A stretch of 64,000 nt of DNA from the NCBI RefSeq assembly GCF_014836635.1, contig NZ_JACSQL010000002.1, forward strand, positions 1 to 64,000. Reading direction: 5' to 3'. The DNA is from Paenibacillus gallinarum (GTDB lineage: Bacteria > Bacillota > Bacilli > Paenibacillales > Paenibacillaceae). A program made the translations under genes and the position numbers. This document shows, piece by piece, positions 1 through 11,258 of this stretch (the stretch's first letter is position 1; each line of letters opens with the position of its first letter). Under the pieces are notes generated by a model. It made no database searches and was not told where the DNA came from. It worked only from the letters and a program-made list of their open reading frames with translations.

Positions 1-75
1 TGTGGCGGAATTGGCAGACGCGCGCGACTCAAAATCGTGAGGGAAACCGTGGGGGTTCGAGTCCCTTCACCGGCA
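1..75 (+). tRNA. tRNA-Leu (anticodon CAA), 5' end cut by window edge
   Basis: The sequence shows a leucine-type tRNA with a long variable arm. The anticodon loop CTCAAAA (about 29-35) gives anticodon CAA, reading UUG, and the T-arm loop contains GTTCGAG. The 3' acceptor strand CACCGGC (68-74) is followed by discriminator A75. Only the TG that ends the 5' acceptor strand is present, so about five bases (expected GCCGG) lie before the window. No CCA is encoded. It lies 9 bp before tRNA-Pro, so the two are probably the end of a tRNA cluster. Confidence 0.93.
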
Positions 76-84
76 TATATATTT

Positions 85-158
85 CGGGATGTAGCTCAGC
101 TTGGCAGAGCACCTGGTTTGGGTCCAGGGGGTCGCATGTTCAAATCGTGTCATCCCGA
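85..158 (+). tRNA. tRNA-Pro (anticodon TGG)
   Basis: Complete 74-nt cloverleaf. Acceptor strand CGGGATG (85-91) pairs with CATCCCG (151-157) and the discriminator is A158. The anticodon stem CCTGG/CCAGG encloses loop TTTGGGT, giving TGG, which reads CCA and by wobble other Pro codons. The T-loop is GTTCAAATC. CCA is not encoded. An intrinsic terminator follows immediately, so this is the last gene of the tRNA cluster. Confidence 0.95.
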
Positions 159-163
159 TTATG

Positions 164-197
164 AAAAGGTTATTGCTTAGGCAATAACCTTTTTTTG
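164..197 (+). terminator. Intrinsic terminator of the tRNA cluster
   Basis: Perfect 9-bp stem GGTTATTGC (168-176) / GCAATAACC (181-189), flanked by AAAA/TTTT pairing, with loop TTAG and a run of seven T. Confidence 0.93.
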
Positions 198-226
198 TAT
201 ATAAAGATTGGATCTCGGTCACAATA
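196..226 (+). promoter_or_regulatory. Possible forespore (sigma-G type) promoter for bofC
   Basis: TGTATA (196-201) and CACAATA (220-226) are separated by 18 nt. They resemble the sigma-G consensus (TGAATA, then CATACTA) at 5 of 6 and 5 of 7 positions. bofC is forespore-expressed under sigma-G in B. subtilis. The -35 overlaps the T-run of the tRNA terminator. This is inference from a short motif. Confidence 0.35.
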
Positions 227-256
227 GACTAAAAAGTGTGTTAGAAGGGGATCCAA

Positions 257-916
257 TTGAAGTTTCTTAATTTTAATAAACGATGGAAAAAAATCAAACG
301 AACGCTAACAACATTCACGATATGTGTTTTACTTGCATTACTAGCTGGAGCAGGCTTACCGATTTCTCAGATGGTACAATCCCTCTTAACAGCAGGCAGC
401 ATTGAAGTGATGGAAGAAAACTCATCCCTTGAAGACAGCAACATGGCCCAAGCCAGTCTATTGGAACAGATTCGTTCAAACGACAAATTGAGCCGTGTTT
501 TTTTAGAGAAGAACTATGTTTGCGGTACAGAAACCATAAACTTGGGTAACTTCACTCCTGAAGAAATGATCACTCTAGTCAAGCAGCATCCTGGCTGGTC
601 TGGTTATATTGAGGCGGAAAATGATCTAGTAGTGCAGGAAACGGTTAATGACCTATCTCCGCATTGCAAAGAAAACGCATATATGAGTTTGGATAAAGAA
701 GGGAACCTAACTCTCTTTGAGGGGAAGCCGAAGGAAGAGAAGGCCATTCGTACTTTTTTTCAACTTGATGTTGGTTCGATGGAAACCTCATTACCAGCGG
801 GTGTACTTGAGCAACTGCAAAATGGTATACGTGTTCAGGATATAGAGGAATATAATAGTGTGCTTTCTACTTTTGGTGATTACGCGGTTGCCCCTGTAGG
901 GAATATTGTAGATTAG
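257..916 (+). CDS. bofC: BofC, forespore regulator of SpoIVB
   Basis: Likely BofC, an exported forespore protein that restrains the SpoIVB protease so that pro-sigma-K processing is timed correctly. The 219-aa product has a basic N-terminus and one hydrophobic segment (about residues 17-40) acting as export signal or anchor. The C-terminal part carries family-like blocks such as DLSPHCKENAYMSL and GNLTLFEGKP. It is longer than B. subtilis BofC (about 170 aa), mainly in the N-terminal half. The start is TTG at 257, about 6 nt after GAAGGGG. As in Bacillus, the gene lies just before the ruv genes. The family call is from memory of conserved blocks and gene order. Confidence 0.82.
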   Translation: MKFLNFNKRWKKIKRTLTTFTICVLLALLAGAGLPISQMVQSLLTAGSIEVMEENSSLEDSNMAQASLLEQIRSNDKLSRVFLEKNYVCGTETINLGNFTPEEMITLVKQHPGWSGYIEAENDLVVQETVNDLSPHCKENAYMSLDKEGNLTLFEGKPKEEKAIRTFFQLDVGSMETSLPAGVLEQLQNGIRVQDIEEYNSVLSTFGDYAVAPVGNIVD

Positions 917-938
917 ATAAGAATAGATAGTGAGAAAA

Positions 939-968
939 GGCGGATGAGGGTCCGTCTTTTTTTGTTTT
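939..968 (+). terminator. Terminator after bofC
   Basis: Stem GGCGGA (939-944) / TCCGTC (951-956) with loop TGAGGG, followed by a long T-rich tract (957-970). It separates bofC from the ruv operon. Confidence 0.85.
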
Positions 969-1042
969 TTATACAAAAAATTCAAGGAATATTCGGAGTT
1001 TTCGTCGAAGCGCAAACTTTTTCGTTATAGGGCTGGAACATT

Positions 1043-1051
1043 TGATATAAT
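1043..1051 (+). promoter_or_regulatory. Extended -10 promoter for ruvCAB
   Basis: TGATATAAT gives a perfect extended -10 (TG-N-TATAAT). No good -35 is visible 17 nt upstream (AT-rich, about 1021-1028). It lies 46 bp before the ruvC start. Confidence 0.55.
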
Positions 1052-1096
1052 GAATAAACGATACATATGTTCGCAGTATGTTAAGGAGAGATGTGT

Positions 1097-1600
1097 TTGC
1101 GTTTTTTAGGAATTGACCCGGGTATTGCTATTGTTGGTTTTGGTTTTATAGATAAAACAGGGAGTAAACTCACTCCCGTTCAATATGGATGTATACAGAC
1201 AGAGGCACATACACCTGATGAGGAAAGACTGCTGCATGTGTATGAGGCTATGTTGCAATTAATTGATAAATATAAGCCTGATGCTGTGGCATTAGAGAAA
1301 CTATTTTTTAATCGAAATGTGACGACAGCGATGTCGGTTAGTCAGGCACGGGGTGTGTTGATTCTCGCAGCAATCCAAAGGGGATTACCTATTGCGGAGT
1401 ATACACCGATGCAAGTCAAACAGGCTGTCGTAGGCTATGGTAAAGCAGAGAAGAGACAAGTTCAGGAAATGGTCCGAATGTATCTTAAGTTACAAACCAT
1501 CCCTAAACCGGATGACGTAGCCGATGCACTGGCTGTAGCCATTTGTCACGCTCATTCTTACGCGCTAAATTCTAAGATAAATGAGGTTTTGAAAAAATGA
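1097..1600 (+). CDS. ruvC: Crossover junction endodeoxyribonuclease RuvC
   Basis: RuvC is the RNase-H-fold resolvase that cuts Holliday junctions symmetrically, working with RuvAB. Visible catalytic acidic residues are Asp in FLGIDPG at the N-terminus, Glu in ALEKLFF near residue 67, and the pair in KPDDVADALAVAICH near the C-terminus. I chose TTG at 1097 as start. AAGGAG (1084-1089) is about 7 nt before it, whereas the ATG at 1091 abuts the ribosome site, and RuvC proteins normally begin directly with the LGIDPG strand. The product has 167 aa, near family length. The stop overlaps the ruvA start (ATGA), so translation is coupled. B. subtilis lacks ruvC and uses RecU; its presence here beside ruvAB is notable. 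Confidence 0.93.
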   Translation: MRFLGIDPGIAIVGFGFIDKTGSKLTPVQYGCIQTEAHTPDEERLLHVYEAMLQLIDKYKPDAVALEKLFFNRNVTTAMSVSQARGVLILAAIQRGLPIAEYTPMQVKQAVVGYGKAEKRQVQEMVRMYLKLQTIPKPDDVADALAVAICHAHSYALNSKINEVLKK

Positions 1601-2211
1601 TCGACTATATCAAAGGACCGATTGTGATCATTGAGAATGATCATGTCGTAGTTGATGTGCAGGGAATTGGATATCAGATTTTTTGTCCGAATCCTTATAT
1701 ATTTGCTAAGCAAGAAGGTGTTGTTACAGTATACACACATCACCATGTAAGAGAAGATGCGATGCTGCTTTATGGGTTTGGAAGTCGTGAGGAACAACAA
1801 CTATTTCGGAAACTCATTGAGGTCTCAGGAATTGGTCCACGTGTTGCCCTTGGGATTTTAACTGGCGGTACACCAGAACAACTGGTTACGGCGATACATC
1901 AAGAGAATATTACCTTTTTGACCAAACTCCCAGGGATCGGGAAAAAGACAGCACAGCGTATGATTCTCGATCTAAAAGACAAGCTGGATGGCTTTGGTGG
2001 GGCGATATATGCTACTGGACTATTTGCTCCTAATGTAGCAGATGAAGGCGACGGTTCATACTGGTCCGAGGCTAGAGAAGGTCTGAAAGCCCTTGGATAT
2101 ACAGACAGTGAGCTCGATAAAGTATGGCTTCGCATGAAAAACGATACAACCGCAGAAGATACAGCAGATGTACTTATGAAGAAGGCTCTTAAAATGCTTT
2201 TTACAGGATAA
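1597..2211 (+). CDS. ruvA: Holliday junction branch migration protein RuvA
   Basis: RuvA binds four-way junctions as a tetramer and loads the RuvB motor. The 204-aa product has the usual three parts: an N-terminal OB-fold starting MIDYIKGPIV, central helix-hairpin-helix motifs (SGIGPRVALGIL and LPGIGKKTAQRM), and a C-terminal RuvB-contacting helical domain (EAREGLKALGYTDSEL). It overlaps ruvC by 4 nt and lies 25 bp before ruvB, which makes a ruvCAB operon. Confidence 0.97.
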   Translation: MIDYIKGPIVIIENDHVVVDVQGIGYQIFCPNPYIFAKQEGVVTVYTHHHVREDAMLLYGFGSREEQQLFRKLIEVSGIGPRVALGILTGGTPEQLVTAIHQENITFLTKLPGIGKKTAQRMILDLKDKLDGFGGAIYATGLFAPNVADEGDGSYWSEAREGLKALGYTDSELDKVWLRMKNDTTAEDTADVLMKKALKMLFTG

Positions 2212-2236
2212 ACAGGAATAGAATAGAGGGATAAGT

Positions 2237-3241
2237 ATGGATGACCGGATCATATCGGCCAACCTGATGATGGAAGATCAAGCGGTGGAGCTGAGTTTGC
2301 GTCCCCGCTATTTGAATGAATACATTGGACAGGATCAAGTAAAGGAAAACTTAAAGGTATACATTGAAGCTGCCAAGATGAGAAATGAAGCACTAGATCA
2401 TGTGCTCTTATACGGCCCGCCAGGACTAGGTAAAACCACGCTGTCAAACATTATTGCGAATGAACTTGGTGTGAACCTGCGAACTACTTCTGGACCGGCG
2501 ATTGAACGGCCTGGTGATCTTGCAGCTTTGCTGACCAATCTGCAAGAAGGGGATGTCCTGTTTATTGATGAAATTCACAGGCTTAATCGTTCTGTAGAGG
2601 AAGTGCTGTATCCTGCGATGGAGGATTTTGCACTCGATATTATGATTGGTAAAGGCCCAAGTGCGCGTTCCGTGCGTCTAGACCTCCCACCTTTTACTTT
2701 GATCGGTGCTACGACAAGAGCAGGTCTATTATCTGCTCCACTTCGAGATCGATTTGGAGTGATCAGCCGGCTTGAGTTTTATACTGTGGATGAGTTAACC
2801 TTTATCGTTTCCCGTACAGCGGATTTACTTGGTATTGAAATTGTTGGGGATGCAGCAGAAGAGATTGCCCTTCGGTCGAGGGGGACACCGCGTATTGCAA
2901 ACCGTCTACTCAAACGTGTTCGGGATTTTGCCATGGTACGAGGAGATGGAATCATTACTTCGTCACTAGCAGAAGAGGCACTTAAAAGACTGCAAATCGA
3001 TCCGCGTGGACTTGACGATATAGATTATAAGATGCTGAAATCGATGGTCACAAGCTTCCGCGGAGGGCCAGTAGGTCTTGATACAATTGCAGCGACAATT
3101 GGGGAAGAAAGTCAAACGATTGAAGATGTGTACGAGCCGTATCTCCTGCAAATTGGTTTTCTGCAAAGAACTCCGCGGGGCAGAATGGTGACTCCAGCTG
3201 CTTATGAGCATCTAGGAATTCCGATGCCGACAGATAGATAA
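2237..3241 (+). CDS. ruvB: Holliday junction helicase RuvB
   Basis: RuvB is the hexameric AAA+ motor that drives branch migration on RuvA-bound junctions. The 334-aa protein shows Walker [10 protein letters not shown] (60-68), Walker B FIDEIHRL near residue 110, sensor 1 [10 protein letters not shown], and arginine finger region LRDRFGV. A winged-helix C-terminal domain ends in [10 protein letters not shown]. The N-terminal [12 protein letters not shown] block is typical. The start ATG follows GAGGGATAAGT. It is the last gene of the ruvCAB unit; no clear terminator follows before the next start. Confidence 0.98.
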   Translation: MDDRIISANLMMEDQAVELSLRPRYLNEYIGQDQVKENLKVYIEAAKMRNEALDHVLLYGPPGLGKTTLSNIIANELGVNLRTTSGPAIERPGDLAALLTNLQEGDVLFIDEIHRLNRSVEEVLYPAMEDFALDIMIGKGPSARSVRLDLPPFTLIGATTRAGLLSAPLRDRFGVISRLEFYTVDELTFIVSRTADLLGIEIVGDAAEEIALRSRGTPRIANRLLKRVRDFAMVRGDGIITSSLAEEALKRLQIDPRGLDDIDYKMLKSMVTSFRGGPVGLDTIAATIGEESQTIEDVYEPYLLQIGFLQRTPRGRMVTPAAYEHLGIPMPTDR

Positions 3242-3343
3242 CTGGATGCTTACACAGTACATTTTTTTGTATTGTGCGTTGCTCCAGGGTGAAAACTAGC
3301 GAACAGGAATTTCTGGATCAACGAATAGGGAGGAGAACGATAA

Positions 3344-5461
3344 ATGAACCGAATAACAAACACTCAAAGTGTCCGCTCCTTATGGACAAAGGGAGCTAAG
3401 ATGACCCTTGCTGCAGTACTGCTGGCAGGTAGTTTATGGGGACCACTTCCATCAGCTAGTGCTGCAATAAATGACACCATTCGTGTCGCACTGTTCGCAG
3501 ATCTCGGAAGCACCTATAGATCCACTACACCTGCAGTTACACTTCAGACGGATGGAGATTGGACTGCTGGGATGAATGGGGCATCAGGTTATGAATCATG
3601 GATATCATTGCCTGCGTTGACACAAACTCGTTTTAGTGTCGATGGTTTTCGTGTGAAAGTGCTAGAAACAGATGTATTCAAGACGGCTTCCGGGGCTGCA
3701 AAAGTACTGCAGGGAACAGTCGATAAACCTATCATTTATCAATCTTCTAAAAACGGAAAAACAATATATCAAGTTTACACAGGAAACTACTCAACATCAG
3801 CTCTTGCTGAAGCAGCTGCAGTACGAACACAGAAGACAGCTGCTTCTTATTTGGCTGGACAAAAGCCAGTTGTAAAAGGCAGCAAGCATAGTCAAGCAGG
3901 AGTATTTGCAAGTAAGAAAGATGCGGATACAACGCGTGATACGATAACTGCAGGCGGCTATGATGCCTTTACAGTCATTCAGTCGGAAGGCGGTAGTCCT
4001 GAATATGCAGTATGGGTTGGTGAAGAAACAACAGATGCTTCTTTAGCTGCGTTAGAAAAACTCGTGAAAGTAAAATTGCCACAACTATCTTTAAGTTCGG
4101 TAAGTGCGGGAATGAATGCTTTAATCATTAGGCAAGATGTGACTCTTAATTTGGTCTCCCCAGAAGTAACCAACCACTATATAGTAAGCGGAACCGATAT
4201 GAAGTTAATGCTGGACTCGAGTAGCACTGGCATAAAAGTAACGGAGCGTTCCGCACGTACATATCGAGGAGATTTTGAAATAAGTGCATATAACGGGCAA
4301 CTCGCTCTTGTCAATCAAGTACCACTTGAAGAGTATCTGTATTCAGTTGTTGGAGCTGAAGTATACACATCTTGGCCAGCAGAATCTTTAAAAGCACAAT
4401 CCGTTGCTGCGCGGAGTTATGCACTTTTTCAAGGAAATAAATTCAAGATCGCTAATGTGGTAGATACAACGTTAAGCCAAGCTTATAACGGAATCGGATC
4501 GGAACATCAAAATGTAACAAATGCCGTAAATGCTACTGCTGGAGAGGTTATTAAAAGCGGTGGGAAAGTCATTGAGGCTATTTTTTCTTCCAATGCGGGA
4601 GGGATAACAGCGGATCCGTCTGAAGTGTGGAATGGTGGCGGGAATCTATTCGCAAGCGTAGATAGTGCAGGAGATAAGTCTGCTCAAGAAGGGACACATA
4701 ATTGGTATCATGTACTTCTAAGTGACGGAAAGACAGGCTATATTCGGGAAGATAATACAAAACTGCTGGAAGGAACGACTGCAGCGGGACTACCTAAACT
4801 TACGGTTACTGCTAAAAATACAAATGTTCGTAAAATTCCTCTCATTCAGTCGAGTGTCTCCCCTGTAGCCCAGCTAAATCCAGGTACCGAATCGGTTATT
4901 CTTGGGAAAACGAAAGAATCAGGTACGTACAGCTGGATGCGTGGACCGTTTACATCTGCGGAGATTTCAGCGATGCTTCAAGGGAAAATATCAACGACCG
5001 TTCCATCCACTATTTCTAGCTTGGAAGTAACAAGCCGGGGTCCATCTGGTAGAGCAGTAGAAGTGAAAGCGAATGGACAAGTGCTTGGTGTTAAATACGG
5101 AGATGCATATCGTAGTGCTTTTGGAAGTTTACCGAGTACTTTGTTTGATATTACGAATACCGGAAGTTATACTGTACTAGGTGCAAATGGACAGGTTGTG
5201 ACTAAATCTGGGGCAGCTGGAGCTTCTGTAGTATCAGCTTCCGGTACGACATCTTATTCTGGAAACTCCCTGGTTGTCATGAACAAAGACAGCGAGGCAA
5301 GAGCAGTTAGTAAGTCCCAAGCTTTTCTGTTTACAGGTCAAGGATATGGGCACGGGCTAGGTCTGTCTCAGTGGGGAGCAAAAGGACTTGCAGATGAAGG
5401 GTATGATTACCAGTCTATTTTGAAACACTATTATCAGAACGTAACTATAGTTAAGGAATGA
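3344..5461 (+). CDS. Secreted SpoIID/LytB-domain protein with SPOR-like insert
   Basis: A 705-aa exported protein with a cleavable-looking signal peptide (basic stretch to Lys19, hydrophobic core, cleavage near ASA-A at about 40). The SpoIID/LytB domain begins near residue 290, with conserved [15 protein letters not shown] and [13 protein letters not shown]. It resumes at the C-terminus with [19 protein letters not shown] (about 665-684). Family members are peptidoglycan lytic enzymes that act on denuded strands, and SpoIID itself drives engulfment. Residues about 135-245 look like a SPOR-type peptidoglycan-binding repeat, and an SH3-like segment lies near 480-530. It is twice the size of B. 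subtilis SpoIID (343 aa), so I do not call it spoIID. A GGGAGGAG site precedes the ATG; queA starts 7 bp after the stop. Confidence 0.85.
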   Translation: MNRITNTQSVRSLWTKGAKMTLAAVLLAGSLWGPLPSASAAINDTIRVALFADLGSTYRSTTPAVTLQTDGDWTAGMNGASGYESWISLPALTQTRFSVDGFRVKVLETDVFKTASGAAKVLQGTVDKPIIYQSSKNGKTIYQVYTGNYSTSALAEAAAVRTQKTAASYLAGQKPVVKGSKHSQAGVFASKKDADTTRDTITAGGYDAFTVIQSEGGSPEYAVWVGEETTDASLAALEKLVKVKLPQLSLSSVSAGMNALIIRQDVTLNLVSPEVTNHYIVSGTDMKLMLDSSSTGIKVTERSARTYRGDFEISAYNGQLALVNQVPLEEYLYSVVGAEVYTSWPAESLKAQSVAARSYALFQGNKFKIANVVDTTLSQAYNGIGSEHQNVTNAVNATAGEVIKSGGKVIEAIFSSNAGGITADPSEVWNGGGNLFASVDSAGDKSAQEGTHNWYHVLLSDGKTGYIREDNTKLLEGTTAAGLPKLTVTAKNTNVRKIPLIQSSVSPVAQLNPGTESVILGKTKESGTYSWMRGPFTSAEISAMLQGKISTTVPSTISSLEVTSRGPSGRAVEVKANGQVLGVKYGDAYRSAFGSLPSTLFDITNTGSYTVLGANGQVVTKSGAAGASVVSASGTTSYSGNSLVVMNKDSEARAVSKSQAFLFTGQGYGHGLGLSQWGAKGLADEGYDYQSILKHYYQNVTIVKE

Positions 5462-5468
5462 CGACATA

Positions 5469-7656
<2,188 letters not shown>

Positions 7657-7696
7657 GTAAACTACTTATAACCAATTCTTGAAAGGGGGGAATAAA

Positions 7697-8011
7697 ATGT
7701 TGAATTTCACAGCAACAACAAATGCAGCTGGTGGTGGTTTGCAGCTAATCATTATGATGGTACTTATGTTCGCAGTGTTTTACTTCCTGCTCATTAGACC
7801 ACAGCAAAAAAGACAAAAAGAACATCGAAACTTATTGAATTCCTTGAAAAAGGGAGACAAAGTAGTAACGATTGGCGGCCTTCATGGTACGATCACAGAG
7901 GTAATGGACGATACTGTTGTACTGCGTGTAAACGATGTCACTAAACTGACATTTAACCGTAGCAGTATTAGTGCCGTATCTCCTAGAGAGAGCGTTGAAG
8001 ATAAAGCATAA
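7697..8011 (+). CDS. yajC: Preprotein translocase subunit YajC
   Basis: Small accessory subunit that associates with SecDF and supports Sec-dependent export. The 104-aa product has one N-terminal transmembrane segment (about 14-36), ending in the typical FLLIRPQQKRQKEH block. A small beta-rich domain follows (GDKVVTIGGLHGTI). The start is ATG 7697, preceded by GAAAGGGGGG; the in-frame TTG at 7679 is part of the ribosome site and is rejected. It is the last gene before a strong bidirectional terminator, while its partners secD and secF lie 3.6 kb downstream. Confidence 0.96.
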   Translation: MLNFTATTNAAGGGLQLIIMMVLMFAVFYFLLIRPQQKRQKEHRNLLNSLKKGDKVVTIGGLHGTITEVMDDTVVLRVNDVTKLTFNRSSISAVSPRESVEDKA

Positions 8012-8020
8012 GTAAAAAGA

Positions 8021-8092
8021 GGACTCCTGTTTAGGAGCCCTCTCAGACTGCAGGCACACTAGCTTAAACTGGTGTGCCTGCAGTCTTTTTTT
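8021..8092 (+). terminator. Double hairpin, bidirectional terminator
   Basis: A first hairpin pairs GAGGACTCCT with AGGAGCCCTC (about 8019-8042). A second has a perfect 15-bp stem, 8045-8059 with 8072-8086, followed by seven T. It lies between yajC (+) and the convergent 8111-8503 gene (-). Confidence 0.92.
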
Positions 8093-8110
8093 ATTCTAGA
8101 TCATGATGTT

Positions 8111-8503
8111 TTAGGATTTTTCTACATTCACTCCAAAAATACCGCCGATTGCTCCTAAAATAAATGCAGCCCCCCATTGCAGAACATCTTTCAGTTGTAA
8201 GGAGGAATCCAGAGCAAGAAAACCAATGAGGAGGATTAGAAGTCCGTATACCGCTCCCATAATTCCACCGTGATACCATCCGCGTTCGTTTGATCTTTTG
8301 CCTGATATAAAGCCCCCTATTAGTATTGAAACAGCATGTACTACGTAAGTGTAGAATGATAAATCCTGCTCACGCATACCGGTAAGCCAAAGAAAAAGCG
8401 ATAGAACGAATGCACCGATAAACATCCAGATGAAAGCAGCATTTAAACCAGAGAGCAGAGGACTATTAATTCGTACAGAAAACAAACGGCGAACAAATTG
8501 CAT
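8111..8503 (-). CDS. TIGR04086-family (YrzE-like) membrane protein
   Basis: A 130-aa polytopic membrane protein with four predicted transmembrane helices (about 20-40, 50-70, 78-98, 104-125). The composition and the GGFISGKRSNERGWYHGG loop match the TIGR04086/YrzE family found in Bacillota between yajC and spoVB. Its function is unknown. A good ribosome site (GGGAGGT on the minus strand, about 8509-8515) precedes the ATG. It is divergent from the DUF421 gene across a 177-bp region containing a perfect palindrome. Confidence 0.82.
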   Translation of the reverse strand: MQFVRRLFSVRINSPLLSGLNAAFIWMFIGAFVLSLFLWLTGMREQDLSFYTYVVHAVSILIGGFISGKRSNERGWYHGGIMGAVYGLLILLIGFLALDSSLQLKDVLQWGAAFILGAIGGIFGVNVEKS

Positions 8504-8580
8504 GAAGGTGACCTCCCTTAATCATTCGGTACTCATTAATACATTGTATGGTCAAGCTATCCATGATATGAACTGATTTT

Positions 8581-8594
8581 CCATTAATTAATGG
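8581..8594. promoter_or_regulatory. Perfect 14-bp palindrome between divergent genes
   Basis: CCATTAATTAATGG is a perfect inverted repeat midway between the divergent YrzE-like and DUF421 genes. On either side GGTCAA (8550-8555; 8614-8619) and ATGAACTG (8568-8575; 8623-8630) are repeated in the same order. This could be an operator, but no regulator is known and no promoter is clearly readable nearby. Confidence 0.35.
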
Positions 8595-8680
8595 GCATGA
8601 CTTTTCCATGTTCGGTCAACCTATGAACTGTTATGGAACGAATCAATACGACTCACAATGCGGGGAGGATAAATTAAAAG

Positions 8681-9454
8681 ATGGATCACATCATGTTACA
8701 TATTGGTAGGACAATTCTCATGTATTTTATAGCTGCATTCGCCATTCGACTGATGGGTAAGAGAGAAATTGGAAAATTATCTGTTTTTGATCTGGTAATA
8801 TCCATTATGCTCGCTGAAATTGCGGTGTTTGCTATTGAAGATATAAAAAGACCGATTTATGAAGGAATCGTTCCTATTATTGTTCTCGTTGTTCTGCAAG
8901 TGGGTATCGCTCTGATCGGACTTAAAAGCCGCTGGTTTCGACTCGCTCTGGATGGTAAACCGGTCATCCTGGTCTCTAACGGTGAATTGCAAAGAGAAGA
9001 GATGAGAAAGCAACGTTATAATTTAGATGATCTAATGCAGCAGCTCAGAGAGCAAAGTATTGATAATGTTGATGATTTACAATTCGCGATCCTGGAGACG
9101 ACAGGCAAACTCACCACCTTTAAAAAGGAAAACAATGCTCCGTTGTCTGGCAACTCAGGGGACTCAGGATCCGCAGCAAATGAGAGCGATTTGAAATCAA
9201 AAGAAGACATTAAAAGTAATGATGAGAGTAAGGAACATATAAAGGCAATGCAAAATATACGTTATGGAGCTCTGCCATTACCGCTGATTATGGACGGGAA
9301 AGTACAAGATGCTAATTTGGAGTTAATTGAGAAAAATCGTTTCTGGCTCAAAAATCAGATTCAAGAAAAAGGAGTCAAAGATTTTAAGGATGTATTTTTA
9401 TGTTCTATTGACCACAAAGGAGAGCTGTACGTTAACGTAAAGAAAAAACCGTAA
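8681..9454 (+). CDS. DUF421 membrane protein (YetF/YrbG-like)
   Basis: A 257-aa protein with three N-terminal transmembrane segments (about 7-23, 33-50, 60-78) and a cytoplasmic YetF-type domain. Family-typical blocks are RTILMYFIAAFAIRLMGKRE, DLVISIMLAEIA, VSNGELQREEMRKQRYNLDDL and FAILETTGKLT. An acidic, low-complexity linker (about 150-190) splits the cytoplasmic domain, and the C-terminal NRFWLKNQIQEKG block follows. The role is unknown; the family is linked to sporulation/envelope in Bacillus (YrbG lies at this position). GGGGAGG precedes the ATG. The stop lies 5 bp from the convergent spoVB stop, and no hairpin fits there. Confidence 0.88.
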   Translation: MDHIMLHIGRTILMYFIAAFAIRLMGKREIGKLSVFDLVISIMLAEIAVFAIEDIKRPIYEGIVPIIVLVVLQVGIALIGLKSRWFRLALDGKPVILVSNGELQREEMRKQRYNLDDLMQQLREQSIDNVDDLQFAILETTGKLTTFKKENNAPLSGNSGDSGSAANESDLKSKEDIKSNDESKEHIKAMQNIRYGALPLPLIMDGKVQDANLELIEKNRFWLKNQIQEKGVKDFKDVFLCSIDHKGELYVNVKKKP

Positions 9455-9459
9455 TTCAT

Positions 9460-11034
9460 TTATTTACGACGAATCCAAGCGCCTAGAATAGGAACACGAG
9501 ATAAATCATGAAGATCAATTAAGCGACAAGCTGCCATAACCGATAAATAGAGAAGCAGACCTATAAAGCTAGAAGCAAGAAACTGAAGGAACAATATACT
9601 CGGCCAAGGGAGATGATGAAATAAATATTGAACAACGGCAGCCATTATGATCATTCCTGTTCCCACTTTTAGAGCATCAAGCCAGCGAAAACGAAACCCA
9701 AGGAGCTGCTTTAGACTTCTCCCATGCAGCAGAGTTACAATAAGGGCATTAATACAGATGGCTATAATGGCGCCATAAATACCGTATTCGGGTTTTGAGG
9801 CAAGATAAAGGATAAGACTGATCTTAATGATGGCGCCCAGCATTGTATTGAACAGCGCCTTTCCAGGACGATCTAAAGCTTGTAGAGCCGCTTGCAAGGG
9901 AGCTTGAGTGTAAATAAATAGAGCAAAGGGAGACATCGTCCTCAGCATATTTGCAATGGAACTATTATTGTAAAGAAGCAGGCACAGCGGTTCTGCGAGG
10001 ACATACATAATGACTGCAAACGGTCCCCCGGTCACTAGCGCTAAACGTAGAGATTGGTGCATTCTTTTATGAATTGTTTTGTAATCTTTTCGGGCAGCAG
10101 CTTCAGACAGAGAAGGAACCAAAGACGTAGCAAGTGAAGAAGTGAGTGCACCTGGTAAAAGAAGCAAAGGAATTACCATACCCTGCATCGCCCCGTACTG
10201 TGCTGTTGCCATTGCTTTTGTGAATCCGGCGAGAGCAAGACTTTGTGCTGTGACAATCGTTTCGAGAAGATATGAGATGGAGCCAACCAAACGTCCCGCT
10301 GTAACAGGAATTGAAATAGACATGATTCGTTTGAATATAGATTTACTTTCCATCTTAGTCTTGTTGGGCTGCGGAATAGGTGCGGGCACCAATATCCCAG
10401 CTTTTCTATTGCGTTCATGCTGCCAAAGTAAAACAAACATGCCGATAAGCTCTCCTGCTACTGCACCGAGCATGGCTCCCGCTGCCGCAAATTCGATTCC
10501 TTTTGGTAACAGAAGATAGGAGAACCATAGTACGCACAAAATACGCATGAGTGTTTCAGCAATGGAGGAACTCGCAGACGGAATCATATTTTGTTTTCCT
10601 TGAAAATAGCCCCTGTATACGGATGAGACGGCGACAATTAAGATCATGGGCGTCATACTAACAAATGTGTAATAAACCCTTTCATCTGTGAGAATTCGGC
10701 TCGTTACAAAAGGAGCAAATAGGAGGCATAACGCTGTAAAGACGGCACCAGCAGTCAAAGTAAAGAACAGACTTGTTTTTAAGATTTTCTCTGACGCTTT
10801 TACGTCTCCATGGGATTCAGCCTCAGCTACAAGCTTAGCAATGGCTAGCGGAATTCCACCTGTAATGAGTGTTACGATAACGATGAAAAAGGGGTATCCT
10901 TGCTGATATAAGCCAACGCCTTCCGCACCAATGACCCGTGGTAAGACGATTCGGGGTATGAATCCCAGGATCCGATTAATGATGCCGGCTGCTAGCAAAA
11001 TCATAGTCCCCTGGATGAACGTTTGTTTTTTCAT
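9460..11034 (-). CDS. spoVB: Stage V sporulation protein B (SpoVB), MOP-family flippase
   Basis: Polytopic membrane protein of the MATE/MVF flippase superfamily. SpoVB is needed for spore-cortex synthesis and is thought to flip lipid-linked peptidoglycan precursors. The 524-aa product opens with MKKQTFIQGTMILLAAGI and INRILGFIPRIVLPR, typical of SpoVB, and has about 13-14 hydrophobic segments. I chose the ATG at 11034 (minus strand) because GAAGAGGGA lies about 9 nt before it and homologues begin at this block. The frame stays open upstream to 11148, but that extension is polar and implausible. Position next to comN and secD is as in Bacillus. Confidence 0.9.
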   Translation of the reverse strand: MKKQTFIQGTMILLAAGIINRILGFIPRIVLPRVIGAEGVGLYQQGYPFFIVIVTLITGGIPLAIAKLVAEAESHGDVKASEKILKTSLFFTLTAGAVFTALCLLFAPFVTSRILTDERVYYTFVSMTPMILIVAVSSVYRGYFQGKQNMIPSASSSIAETLMRILCVLWFSYLLLPKGIEFAAAGAMLGAVAGELIGMFVLLWQHERNRKAGILVPAPIPQPNKTKMESKSIFKRIMSISIPVTAGRLVGSISYLLETIVTAQSLALAGFTKAMATAQYGAMQGMVIPLLLLPGALTSSLATSLVPSLSEAAARKDYKTIHKRMHQSLRLALVTGGPFAVIMYVLAEPLCLLLYNNSSIANMLRTMSPFALFIYTQAPLQAALQALDRPGKALFNTMLGAIIKISLILYLASKPEYGIYGAIIAICINALIVTLLHGRSLKQLLGFRFRWLDALKVGTGMIIMAAVVQYLFHHLPWPSILFLQFLASSFIGLLLYLSVMAACRLIDLHDLSRVPILGAWIRRK

Positions 11035-11258
11035 AAGTGTTAATCCCTCTTCCCCATGGGTTAGTACATAATAGGTTTTGACATATGGTACTAGTTCTAC
11101 TTCATGAATATGCCGAACCTGTCCCATCTCATGACTGTTAGTTAACAATCAGATGATTTCCCTTAATTCACCAGGGAGATGCTCGTTCAGCTAGGCAGGA
11201 ATACTGTAGGAAGATGTCGAATAGGTAAGCAGGAGCACAAAAGGAGTGATTTAACGCC

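Noticed and set aside
5462-5468. preQ1 riboswitch for queA-tgt
   Set aside because: queA begins 7 bp after the previous gene; no space for an aptamer.
10142-10519. 125-codon plus-strand frame within spoVB
   Set aside because: Antisense shadow of a conserved membrane protein gene, without ribosome site.
11035-11148. 38-codon N-terminal extension of SpoVB
   Set aside because: Polar, no homology to SpoVB N-termini; the ATG at 11034 has a ribosome site and begins the conserved MKKQTFIQG block.
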